Source: Cyanobacteriota bacterium
Lineage (GTDB): Bacteria > Acidobacteriota > Vicinamibacteria > Vicinamibacterales > UBA2999
Direction of reading: 5' to 3'
NCBI GenBank assembly: GCA_019752015.1
Contig: JAIEMQ010000064.1
Location: forward strand, 1-43,512
DNA length: 43,512 nucleotides
The position numbers and the translations under genes were made by a program. How positions within the stretch are numbered: position 1 is the stretch's first letter; each line of letters starts with the position of its first letter. The notes beneath the pieces were generated by a model that made no database searches, was not told the DNA's origin, and worked only from the letters and a program-made list of their open reading frames with translations. Below are positions 30,056 to 37,272 of this stretch, in pieces.

Positions 30056-31171
30056 ATGTCCGTCAAGGGCAGCAGAACCGATCGTTTTCTTCTGTCGCCG
30101 CAAGAAGCGCTCATCGCCGGAGGTCCGGCCGAGGAACTGGAGCGGCGGATCCAGGAAGTCTTCAAGAGCGGCTACGAGCACGTCGTGGTCGACCTGCGCG
30201 GGGTGCCGACGGCCGACAGCGCGGGCATCCGCGCGCTGGTGCGCGGCCATACCTCGGCGCAGCGGTTGAATCGCCGCTTCACGCTGGTGTCGCCGAATCC
30301 GAAAGTGAAAGAGCTGCTCGAGCTGTCGCTGCTGACGCGCGTGCTCGAAGTCGTCGACACGCTCGTCGAAGCGAAGACCAAGACGATCGCGTGGGATCGC
30401 GTGTGGGCGGGCGTTGCGGTTGCCTTCGTCGGCATTGCGCTCGTCGGTGTCGGCGTGAAATGGCCGGGCCTCGGTCTTGCCGAATCGGCGGCGCCCGGCA
30501 CGATTCCCGGAGTGACCGATGCGCCGGCGAGCGGGCTGGTGCTCTCGAATCCGCTCTTCGAGCTCGCCAAGCTGGTCGCATCCGCGGTGATCGGCATGCT
30601 GGTCACGATCGTGCATCGGCAGTATCGCCATGAACGCAACGCCAACCCGGCGCTCGATCAGGCGCAAGTGCTGCTCTGCATCTCGGGCGCGATCATGATG
30701 ATCATCATCGGCAACTCGGTGGCGCGCGCCTTCGGCATTGCCGGCGCGGCGAGCATCATCCGCTTCCGGACGCCGGTCGAAGACGCGCGCGACATCACGA
30801 TCCTGTTCATCCTGATGGGGCTGGGCATGGCCGCGGGCCTCGGCGCCCTGGCCGTCGCCGGCCTCGGCACGCTGTTCCTGTGCGCGATGATTCCGATCCT
30901 CAACCTGTTCAGCTCCGAGCGGCCGCGGCAGATGCACGTGGAGATCGTCGCCGAGGAGCGTAACTTCCCGATGGCGCACGTCCATCATGTCTTTGCGGTG
31001 AACGGCATCCTGTTCGAGCCGCGCGAAGTATCGCAGGGCGACGAAGCCACCGCGAAGTATTTGACGACGCTCAAACCGACCGATTCGCTCGAAGACTTGA
31101 GCGCGCAGCTGATGGGCGACGGCAAGAAGGGCATCAAGAATGTCTCCTGGTCGCCGCCCAAGCGTGGCTAG
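30056..31171 (+). CDS. STAS domain fused to DUF4956 membrane protein
   Basis: A 371-residue protein. Residues 1-115 form a STAS domain (VVVDLRGVPTADSAGIRALV) with D54-S55-A56-G57 at the site that is phosphorylated in anti-sigma-factor antagonists. Then come four or more membrane helices. The last block, GNSVARAFGIAGAASIIRFRTPVEDARDITILF, matches DUF4956, a membrane family often encoded beside VTC-type polyphosphate polymerase and CotH genes. The C-terminal 75 residues are soluble. It heads a plus-strand cluster with a PLD-like gene, an OprO/P porin and CotH, so a phosphate- or polyphosphate-linked role is inferred. The STAS fusion suggests control by serine phosphorylation. Its stop lies in a 20-bp palindrome. 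Confidence 0.8.
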   Translation: MSVKGSRTDRFLLSPQEALIAGGPAEELERRIQEVFKSGYEHVVVDLRGVPTADSAGIRALVRGHTSAQRLNRRFTLVSPNPKVKELLELSLLTRVLEVVDTLVEAKTKTIAWDRVWAGVAVAFVGIALVGVGVKWPGLGLAESAAPGTIPGVTDAPASGLVLSNPLFELAKLVASAVIGMLVTIVHRQYRHERNANPALDQAQVLLCISGAIMMIIIGNSVARAFGIAGAASIIRFRTPVEDARDITILFILMGLGMAAGLGALAVAGLGTLFLCAMIPILNLFSSERPRQMHVEIVAEERNFPMAHVHHVFAVNGILFEPREVSQGDEATAKYLTTLKPTDSLEDLSAQLMGDGKKGIKNVSWSPPKRG

Positions 31172-31182
31172 CGCTAGCCACG
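31163..31182. repeat. 20-bp perfect palindrome at the DUF4956 gene stop
   Basis: CGTGGCTAGC followed by its exact reverse complement. It contains the TAG stop of the STAS-DUF4956 gene. It has no T-run, so it is more likely a protein-binding site, an attenuating hairpin or chance than an intrinsic terminator. Confidence 0.6.
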
Positions 31183-31203
31183 GACGATCCACCGATTACT
31201 CAT

Positions 31204-32100
31204 TTGGCTAAGACACGATCTCGAACGACGCGAGCGAAGACCGCGGAACGACTGGTCTTGGATCCGGCGGAGCGCAAAGCGGCGCTGCTCGGTGTGATCG
31301 GTGCCGCGAAGAAACGGCTGATCCTGTCGTTGTTCCGGTGCGACGACTTTTCCATCCTCGACGCGCTGGCCGCTGCGCTCGAGCGCGGCTGCGAAGTCGA
31401 GGCGGTGCTGACCAAGCGCGCCAAGGGCGGCAAGAAGCGCCTGAAAAAGTTATGGGGCGCGCTCGAGGAAATGGGCGCCGTCGTCACGCGCTACGCCGAT
31501 CCCGTCGTCAAGTATCACGCCAAGTATCTCGTCGCCGACGGCGCGACCGCGGTGATCACCACGCTGAACCCGACGCGCAAGTGCTTCACGCGCACGTGGG
31601 ACGCGGTGTTGATCACGCAGGATCCTTCGGTCGTGAAAGGATTGGTGACGCTGTTCAAGGCGGACGCGGCCGGCGTGCCGCTGCCGTCGCGGCGCCCGCT
31701 CGGGCGGCGGCTGATCGTCGGCCCCGAGCGATCGCGGAAGGAGATTCGCGCCTTGATCGAGAGCGCGAAACACAGCATCCGCATCCTCGATCACAAGCTG
31801 TCGGATCCCGATGTCGTGGCTCTGTTACGCGATCGGCGCTCTGAAGGCATCACCGTCTCGGTGCTCGGCAAGCAGCCGATGGGCGGCGTCCTGCCGCACG
31901 GCAAGATGATGATCATCGACGAAGCGCGTGCCGTTCTGGGCAGCACCGCGCTCTCGACGCTGAGCCTCGACTTCCGCCGCGAAGTGTCGGTGGTGATCCA
32001 CGAGCCGGCGCTGGTCAAACAGCTGAATATGTCGTATCAACAATTGAGCGCGAAGGCCGGCGCCGCGGCCACGCACTTGCCGGGAGACCGAACCGCATGA
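31204..32100 (+). CDS. phospholipase D-like protein with two HKD motifs
   Basis: A 298-residue protein starting at TTG. Both halves of the PLD active site are present as H-x-K-x4-D: HAKYLVAD (in VKYHAKYLVADG) and HGKMMIID (in LPHGKMMIIDE), each followed by the usual N or S residues. There is no signal peptide or membrane segment, and the N-terminus is basic. Family members are phospholipases, cardiolipin synthases, nucleases or phosphotransferases, so the reaction cannot be fixed. It lies 32 bases after the DUF4956 gene and overlaps the porin start by four bases (ATGA), so it is part of the same operon. A role on polyphosphate, lipids or nucleic acid is open. Confidence 0.8.
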   Translation: MAKTRSRTTRAKTAERLVLDPAERKAALLGVIGAAKKRLILSLFRCDDFSILDALAAALERGCEVEAVLTKRAKGGKKRLKKLWGALEEMGAVVTRYADPVVKYHAKYLVADGATAVITTLNPTRKCFTRTWDAVLITQDPSVVKGLVTLFKADAAGVPLPSRRPLGRRLIVGPERSRKEIRALIESAKHSIRILDHKLSDPDVVALLRDRRSEGITVSVLGKQPMGGVLPHGKMMIIDEARAVLGSTALSTLSLDFRREVSVVIHEPALVKQLNMSYQQLSAKAGAAATHLPGDRTA

Positions 32101-33383
32101 AGCGACTTCTGTTTGTGGCGATCCTGACCGCGGGTGCCGCCGTTCCTGCCGCCGCGCAGAACAAGGGCAAGCGCGGTTTCGTCTGGGACGATCGACCGAC
32201 GATCGTGTTCGGCGAAGACGTCAACATCGCCGTCACCGGGCGGGCGCTCGTCGAATGGCGCTGGTTCGATACCGACCTCGGCGAAAACCTGTTCGCGCTG
32301 CGCGCCGGCCGGCTCGGGCTCAAGGGCGATCTGACGAAGCACTTCGACTGGGAAGTCGAGCGCGAGATCGGCGGCGGCGACCTCAGCAACGATGAAAGCC
32401 GCATCGAGTTCGGTGACTGGAAAGATGTCTACGTGCGGTGGCGGACCTTCGACGCCGCCCGCGTCAAGGCCGGCCGCTTCAAGATTCCATTCGGCCTCGA
32501 GCAGAACACCGGTGTCAGCGAGCTCGACTTCGCGTATCGCGCGCTCGGCTCGCGCACCATCGCGCCAGGACGCGATACCGGCGTGATGATCAGCGGCGAG
32601 CTCGGCAGGTTCGGTTACGAGGCCGGCGTCTTCGATGATGACGGCGACAACGCCGAGTCGAGCGAGATCCAGTTCGTCAGGGAAGGCGAGGACCTCAAGG
32701 ACGTGGGACCGTCGTTCGCGGTGCGCGTCACCGGCGATCTGTTCCGCGCGCTGCCGGTGCCCGGACGGCTGCGCAGCGCCAACGTTGGTGTCGCCTACAC
32801 GATCGCGGATGTGCCGGAAGGGCTGAACAGTCTTCGCGGCGCGAGCTTCTGGGGCACCGAGGACTTCGTCGAGCGGGTTTATGTGAAGGGCCGCCGCCAG
32901 CGCTACGGCGCGCAGTTCGACTGGTCGCCTGGCCCGGCCTCCCTCAAGGCCGAGTGGATGCAGTCACGCGAGCAGCGCAACGGGCAGAGCAACCGCGACG
33001 AGGATCTGTCGGACTTCATTGCCAGCGCGTGGTACGTCGCCGGCACGTGGTTCGTCACCGGCGAGGACAAGGACGACAACGTCAACGCCAGGCGTCCGTT
33101 GTGGAAGGGCGGCCCCGGCGCGATCGAGCTGGCGGTCCGATACGAACGGCTCGCTTTCGAAAGCGCGAGCAAGCAAGGCACGTCCTTTACCAATCCGCGC
33201 GCGCAATTCCTGACGCCGAACAGCGACACGGTCGTCACGGCCGGAGTGAACTGGATCACCAGCCGGTGGACGCGCGTGATTCTGAACGCCATTCATGAAG
33301 ACTTCGCGGATCCGGCGAGGACGCCGATCGTCGGCACCACGTCGTTCTGGTCGGGCGTGGTTCGGCTCAATGTTGTATTTTGA
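32097..33383 (+). CDS. OprO/OprP-type phosphate-selective porin
   Basis: A 428-residue outer-membrane protein with a signal peptide (MKRLLFVAILTAGAAVPAAAQ). The alternating-hydrophobicity barrel includes LRAGRLGLKGDLTKHFDWEVEREIGGG and VKAGRFKIPFGLEQNTGVSELDF, and it ends in LNVVF. These are the marks of the phosphate-selective porin O/P family (PF07396). In characterised members the channel prefers phosphate or pyrophosphate/polyphosphate. The selectivity here is inferred from family and context. The start overlaps the PLD-like gene by ATGA and CotH starts eight bases after the stop. Confidence 0.85.
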   Translation: MKRLLFVAILTAGAAVPAAAQNKGKRGFVWDDRPTIVFGEDVNIAVTGRALVEWRWFDTDLGENLFALRAGRLGLKGDLTKHFDWEVEREIGGGDLSNDESRIEFGDWKDVYVRWRTFDAARVKAGRFKIPFGLEQNTGVSELDFAYRALGSRTIAPGRDTGVMISGELGRFGYEAGVFDDDGDNAESSEIQFVREGEDLKDVGPSFAVRVTGDLFRALPVPGRLRSANVGVAYTIADVPEGLNSLRGASFWGTEDFVERVYVKGRRQRYGAQFDWSPGPASLKAEWMQSREQRNGQSNRDEDLSDFIASAWYVAGTWFVTGEDKDDNVNARRPLWKGGPGAIELAVRYERLAFESASKQGTSFTNPRAQFLTPNSDTVVTAGVNWITSRWTRVILNAIHEDFADPARTPIVGTTSFWSGVVRLNVVF

Positions 33384-33390
33384 TTGAGCC

Positions 33391-34620
33391 ATGGCCTCCC
33401 GAACCATCGTCGCGATCCTCCTCACGCTCGGACTCGGCACGACCGCCGCGGCCCAGACGTCGGATGACCTGTTCAATCCCGAAGTCCTGCAGCGCCTCGA
33501 TCTGTGGCTGAACTCGTCCGACTGGTCCAAGCTGAAGGCGGCGTTCCAGGAGAACACCTATTACCCGGCGGACGTGACGTGGAACGGCATCACCGTCCGC
33601 AACGTCGGCATCCGCTCTCGCGGCCTTGGCTCGCGCAGCAGCACCAAGCCGGGCCTGCGCGTTGATTTCGATCGCTACTCGAGCGGCCAGCAGTTTCTCG
33701 GCCTCAAGTCGTTGGTGCTCGACAACCTGACGCAGGATCCGACCGGCGTGAAGGAAACGGTGGCGATGCGCTTCTTCTCGCGCCTCGGCATTCCGGCGCC
33801 GCGCGAAACGCACACCCGGCTCTACATCAACGGCGTCTATGCGGGCTTGTACGGCCTGATCGAAGCCGTCGACAAGACGATGATGGGCCGCGTGTTCGGC
33901 AGCATCGGCGACAACGTGCAGAACGACGGCTACCTGTTCGAGTACAACTACGTGCTCGGCAGCGCGTGGCGGTTCAACTACGAAGGCAGCGATCTGGCGC
34001 CGTATAAGGCGCGCTTCGATATCAGGACCAACGAGAGCCGCGCCGAATCCGCGATCTGGGGGCCGATTGAAGAGCTGGTGCGTCTCGTCAACAACACACC
34101 GTCGCCCTCATTCGAGTCGACCATCGGACCGAGGCTCGATCTGACCGCGTTCGTGCGCTACATCGCGGCGCAGAACTTCATTGCCGAGAACGACGGCTTC
34201 AACGGCTACGATGGGATGAACAATTTCTATTTCTACAGGCTCGAGAACAGTACCAGCCACGTGTTCATCGCCTGGGACGAGGACAACGCGTTCCTGCAAT
34301 CCGATTACGGCATCACCACCCGCAACGAGGAAAACGTGCTGACGCGCAAGACGCTGGAGCTGCCAGCCTATCAGGCGCAGTACTTCAGCGTGTTGTCGGA
34401 GGCGGCGGATTCCGCGGTGGACTGGCTGCGCCAGGAAATGCAGCGCCAGTTGGACATGATCAACGACGCGATGGTCAGCGATACGCTGAAGCCGTATTCG
34501 AATTCGGATTACACAACAGCGCGCGAGGCACTGCTCGCGTTTCCGCAGGCGCGGATCACTTACGTGCGGTGCGAGGTCTCGAAGCAGACCGGCGCGACGC
34601 GTCCTTCCGGCTGTCAATAA
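33391..34620 (+). CDS. exported CotH-family protein kinase
   Basis: A 409-residue protein with a signal peptide (MASRTIVAILLTLGLGTTAAAQ). The CotH kinase core includes the substrate-like N-terminal block VRNVGIRSRGLGS..KPGLRVDF, HTRLYINGVYAGLYGLIEAVDK, NFIAENDGFNGYDGMNNFYFYR, and the metal-binding acidic pair in AWDEDNAF. CotH proteins are atypical kinases that phosphorylate secreted proteins, for example spore coat proteins. It is the last gene of the DUF4956-PLD-porin cluster. CotH is often found with DUF4956 and VTC genes, but no VTC gene is seen here. The 3' end overlaps the convergent kinase-like gene by 65 bp. Confidence 0.87.
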   Translation: MASRTIVAILLTLGLGTTAAAQTSDDLFNPEVLQRLDLWLNSSDWSKLKAAFQENTYYPADVTWNGITVRNVGIRSRGLGSRSSTKPGLRVDFDRYSSGQQFLGLKSLVLDNLTQDPTGVKETVAMRFFSRLGIPAPRETHTRLYINGVYAGLYGLIEAVDKTMMGRVFGSIGDNVQNDGYLFEYNYVLGSAWRFNYEGSDLAPYKARFDIRTNESRAESAIWGPIEELVRLVNNTPSPSFESTIGPRLDLTAFVRYIAAQNFIAENDGFNGYDGMNNFYFYRLENSTSHVFIAWDEDNAFLQSDYGITTRNEENVLTRKTLELPAYQAQYFSVLSEAADSAVDWLRQEMQRQLDMINDAMVSDTLKPYSNSDYTTAREALLAFPQARITYVRCEVSKQTGATRPSGCQ

Positions 34621-35224
34621 GCGCCTTGGCCAGGGCGCCGATGCCCTTGCTGGTGAGGTGATCGACCTTGCGGCCGCGCGCCCGCTCGAGCCTTGCCATC
34701 ATCTTGCGGCGCGCCGGCTTCGACACGCTGTTTGGCGCCGCGGTTTCGAGCAGCAGCGCGCCGTACTCCGGATAGCCACGATCGAAGCGCCGCTTCCACG
34801 GCCGATCGATTTTTCGTTCATCCGCGAGGCCGCGATAATCCGCTTTCGGCGCAAATCGCATCAGCAGCCGCAGCCACTCTTCGTCGAGTCCGCAGATTGC
34901 GCCGAACGTGATCGCCGTATCGAGGTACGGCGCCGCCACGATCACGCCTCCCGCCTCGAGCACCGGGCGGATTTCCCACCGCAGCCGAAAGGCGAGATCG
35001 GCGGCGTAGACGAGCGACAGCGTCCGGATCGACACGTGGCGCCCGCCCTTGACGCCCGCGGCGAGATCCGTGAACAGGCCTGATGCGTCCCAGCGGCTCA
35101 CCGCGCACTCGATGCCGTCGCGCTTGAGTCTCGCGACGATGTCGTTGGCGGCCAGCGTGACGTCCTTGCCGCGCGAGCCGTCGACGGCGATCAGGCGCCC
35201 GGGGTATTTGACTTTGTCAGCCAT
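34556..35224 (-). CDS. thymidylate-kinase-like protein with degenerate Walker A (probable pseudokinase)
   Basis: A 222-residue paralogue of the next upstream gene. Matching blocks are LIAVDGSRGKD against LIAFEGPDGSGKTT, VSRWDASGLF against VSTRWASSTL, LRWEIRPVLEAGGVIVAAPYLDTAI against VETSILPALWAGKTVLADRYLFTAL, and ICGLDEEWLRLL against ARGLDLDWLLHA. The P-loop has lost residues (G-x-x-G-K-D instead of GxxxxGKT) and the DR motif is AP, so ATP-dependent phosphate transfer is unlikely. It begins inside the 3' end of the paralogue (34-bp overlap), implying coupled translation and perhaps a heteromer. The start is set at 35224, the end of the shared N-terminal region. The C-terminus is basic. Confidence 0.75.
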   Translation of the reverse strand: MADKVKYPGRLIAVDGSRGKDVTLAANDIVARLKRDGIECAVSRWDASGLFTDLAAGVKGGRHVSIRTLSLVYAADLAFRLRWEIRPVLEAGGVIVAAPYLDTAITFGAICGLDEEWLRLLMRFAPKADYRGLADERKIDRPWKRRFDRGYPEYGALLLETAAPNSVSKPARRKMMARLERARGRKVDHLTSKGIGALAKALIDSRKDASRRSASRPRTARK

Positions 35225-35943
35225 TCCTCGACGGCTTCCTTGCTGAACTTCGGCCACGGCCGCTTGCCGGCCTTTTCGACCAGCTCTCTCACTTTGGTGT
35301 GCTGGCGATAGACCGCATCGCCGGCATCAACCGTGACGAACTGAAACACCACCGACAGGTTTTCGTACTCGGTGACGACGCGATCGATGAAGCGCCCATA
35401 GCTGGCGAGCGGATCTTCGATGCCGGTCACGTCCTGGCCGGCTTCGTAAAAACGCGGGGCGCGCGTCGACGCGACGCGACGGCGGGAATCCTCCGGCGTC
35501 ATTGAAAAGTAGATGACGAGATCGGGCCAGAGCAGTGGGGAATACGCGTGGAGCAGCCAGTCGAGATCCAGGCCACGCGCGGCATCGCGCGCCAGTGCGG
35601 TGAACAGGTAACGATCGGCGAGCACCGTCTTGCCGGCCCACAGCGCCGGCAGGATCGACGTCTCGACCCGGTGCCGGAAGTCGACGGCGTGCAGCAGCGA
35701 GTACTCTTCGATCGACAGCGCGCGGATCTTCTTCCGCACCTTGAGCATCGGCTTGACGAGCGTCGATGATGCCCAGCGCGTCGACACGACATCGTGGTTC
35801 TGGCTTTCGAGCCACCGTTTCAACAGCTTGCGCTGCGTGGTCTTGCCGGAACCGTCGGGCCCTTCGAAGGCGATCAGCAGGCCGCGCGACGCTTCGCGAT
35901 CGGCGATCAGTTTCTTGATCCGCCGCGCGTTGGGGGGACGCAT
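35191..35943 (-). CDS. thymidylate-kinase-like P-loop nucleotide kinase
   Basis: A 250-residue kinase of the thymidylate kinase-like P-loop group. Walker A is intact (FEGPDGSGKTTQ, K34-T35), the base-binding DR(Y/F) motif is present (LADRYLFTAL), and the later RRRVASTRAPRFYEAGQD resembles the lid region. It is longer than typical Tmk (about 205-215) and has about 20 extra basic residues before the P-loop. A plain Tmk role is possible, but the paired pseudokinase and the neighbouring phosphate-themed cluster leave room for another phosphoryl acceptor. The start is ATG 35943; a strong GC hairpin (35952-35970) lies just before it. Confidence 0.75.
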   Translation of the reverse strand: MRPPNARRIKKLIADREASRGLLIAFEGPDGSGKTTQRKLLKRWLESQNHDVVSTRWASSTLVKPMLKVRKKIRALSIEEYSLLHAVDFRHRVETSILPALWAGKTVLADRYLFTALARDAARGLDLDWLLHAYSPLLWPDLVIYFSMTPEDSRRRVASTRAPRFYEAGQDVTGIEDPLASYGRFIDRVVTEYENLSVVFQFVTVDAGDAVYRQHTKVRELVEKAGKRPWPKFSKEAVEEWLTKSNTPGA

Positions 35944-35951
35944 TACCAACC

Positions 35952-35970
35952 GCCCCGCCGGAGGCGGGGC
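35952..35970. repeat. GC-rich hairpin before the kinase-like gene
   Basis: An 8-bp perfect stem (GCCCCGCC with GGCGGGGC) with a three-base loop ends eight bases before the start codon on the minus strand. It could mask the ribosome binding site or be a REP-type palindrome. Confidence 0.6.
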
Positions 35971-35984
35971 CAAGAGACGTAGTT

Positions 35985-36029
35985 GCTAGCGAGGCGAAGC
36001 CCCATGTTTGTTGGCGTAGCCTCGCTAGC
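35985..36029 (-). terminator. inverted repeat at the sucB stop
   Basis: Arms GCTAGCGAGGC and GCCTCGCTAGC (11 bp, perfect) are separated by 23 bases. The sucB stop codon lies in the first transcribed arm. There is no T-run, so termination would need a factor; a transcript-stabilising hairpin is equally possible. Confidence 0.5.
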
Positions 36030-37266
36030 CTTCCAGGAGCATCCAGGCCGGATCTTCGATGTAGTCCTTGATCTTGACGAGGAACTGCACGGCCTCGCGG
36101 CCGTCGACAAGGCGGTGATCGTAGCTGAGCGCGACATACATCATCGGCCGGATCACGACCTGGCCGTTGATCGCGACCGCGCGATCCGCGATCTTGTGGA
36201 GCCCGAGAATGCCGGCCTGCGGCGGATTCAGGATCGGCGTGCTCATCAGCGATCCGAACACGCCGCCGTTGGTGATCGTGAACGTGCCGCCCTTGAGATC
36301 CTCGAGCGTCAGCGTGCCGTCCTGCGCGCGCTTGGCGAAGTCGCGGATCGACAGCTCGATGTCGGCGAAGCCCATGCGATCGGCATCGCGAATCACCGGC
36401 ACGACCAGGCCGCCTTCGGCGCCGACCGCCATGCCGATGTCGTAGTAGTTCTTGTAGACGATCTCGTCGCCCTGGATCTCCGCGTTGATCTGCGGGAACG
36501 CCTTCAGCGCGCCGATTGACGCCTTCACGAAAAACGACGCGATGCCGACGCCGACGCCGTATTTCCTGGTGAAGGCGTCCTTGCGCCGCTCGCGCAGCTG
36601 CATCACCGCGGTCATGTCGACCTCGTTGAAGGTGGTGAGCATGGCGGCGGTCTGCTGTGCTTCGACTAAACGCCTCGCGATCGTCGCTCGGCGTTTCGTC
36701 ATCCGCTCGCGGCGCTCGCTGCGCTCGCCTGGCTCGCGCGGGGCTTGTGGCTTGGGACTTGGGGCCTGGGAGGGCTGAGGTGCCTGAGGTGCCTGGGGTG
36801 CCTTGAGTGCTTGAGGTGCCTCAGGTGCCGCGGCCTTCAGCACATCGTTCTTCGTAACCCGGCTGTTCGCCGTTTCAACGGCTTCGATCTTGACGTCGTG
36901 AGCCTTTGCCACATTCTTCGCGGTCGGTGTCGCCTTCTTTTCTGAAGGAGCCGCGGCTTTCGGAGCTTCGGTCCTGGATTCGGCAGCTGCCTTGGGTGCT
37001 TCAGGCGCTTTTGCGCCGGCACCATTCGAAGACTCCTCGAGAACGGCGAGGACTTCGCCGACTTTGACGTCAGCGCCTTCTTGATGCTTGATGTTGGCGA
37101 GCACGCCGGCACGATCGGCGCTGACTTCAAGATCGATCTTTTCGGTCTCGAGCTCGACGAGCGGCTCGCCGGCGGTGACCGAGTCGCCCTGCTTCTTCAG
37201 CCACTTCGCGACGCGCGCTTCGACGACGGATTCACCGAGTTCGGGGACGAGGATGTTGGTCGACAT
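36025..37266 (-). CDS. sucB: 2-oxoglutarate dehydrogenase E2, dihydrolipoyllysine succinyltransferase
   Basis: A 413-residue E2 subunit. The lipoyl domain (1-77) carries the lipoylated lysine K43 in [12 protein letters not shown] peripheral-subunit-binding domain follows ([27 protein letters not shown]), then an Ala-Pro-Gln linker encoded by tandem repeats, then the acyltransferase core with H384 and D388 in SYDHRLVDG. It transfers succinyl groups to CoA in the TCA cycle within the E1-E2-E3 complex. It starts six bases after sucA, so the two form an operon. E3 (lpd) is not in the window. One lipoyl domain and the 413 length are typical of SucB. Confidence 0.93.
   Translation of the reverse strand: MSTNILVPELGESVVEARVAKWLKKQGDSVTAGEPLVELETEKIDLEVSADRAGVLANIKHQEGADVKVGEVLAVLEESSNGAGAKAPEAPKAAAESRTEAPKAAAPSEKKATPTAKNVAKAHDVKIEAVETANSRVTKNDVLKAAAPEAPQALKAPQAPQAPQPSQAPSPKPQAPREPGERSERRERMTKRRATIARRLVEAQQTAAMLTTFNEVDMTAVMQLRERRKDAFTRKYGVGVGIASFFVKASIGALKAFPQINAEIQGDEIVYKNYYDIGMAVGAEGGLVVPVIRDADRMGFADIELSIRDFAKRAQDGTLTLEDLKGGTFTITNGGVFGSLMSTPILNPPQAGILGLHKIADRAVAINGQVVIRPMMYVALSYDHRLVDGREAVQFLVKIKDYIEDPAWMLLEG
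36741..36770. repeat. heptamer tandem repeat inside sucB
   Basis: Four 7-bp units (gggcttg, tggcttg, ggacttg, gggcctg) in the coding region of the E2 linker, encoding part of [11 protein letters not shown]. The unit matches that of the intergenic array at 17933-17964. Confidence 0.75.
36777..36830. repeat. nonamer repeat encoding Ala-Pro-Gln in sucB
   Basis: Six 9-bp units around gaggtgcct encode the QAP-type tripeptides of the flexible E2 linker. The same nonamer occurs in sucA at 39912-39956. Confidence 0.85.
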
Positions 37267-37272
37267 GATTCT

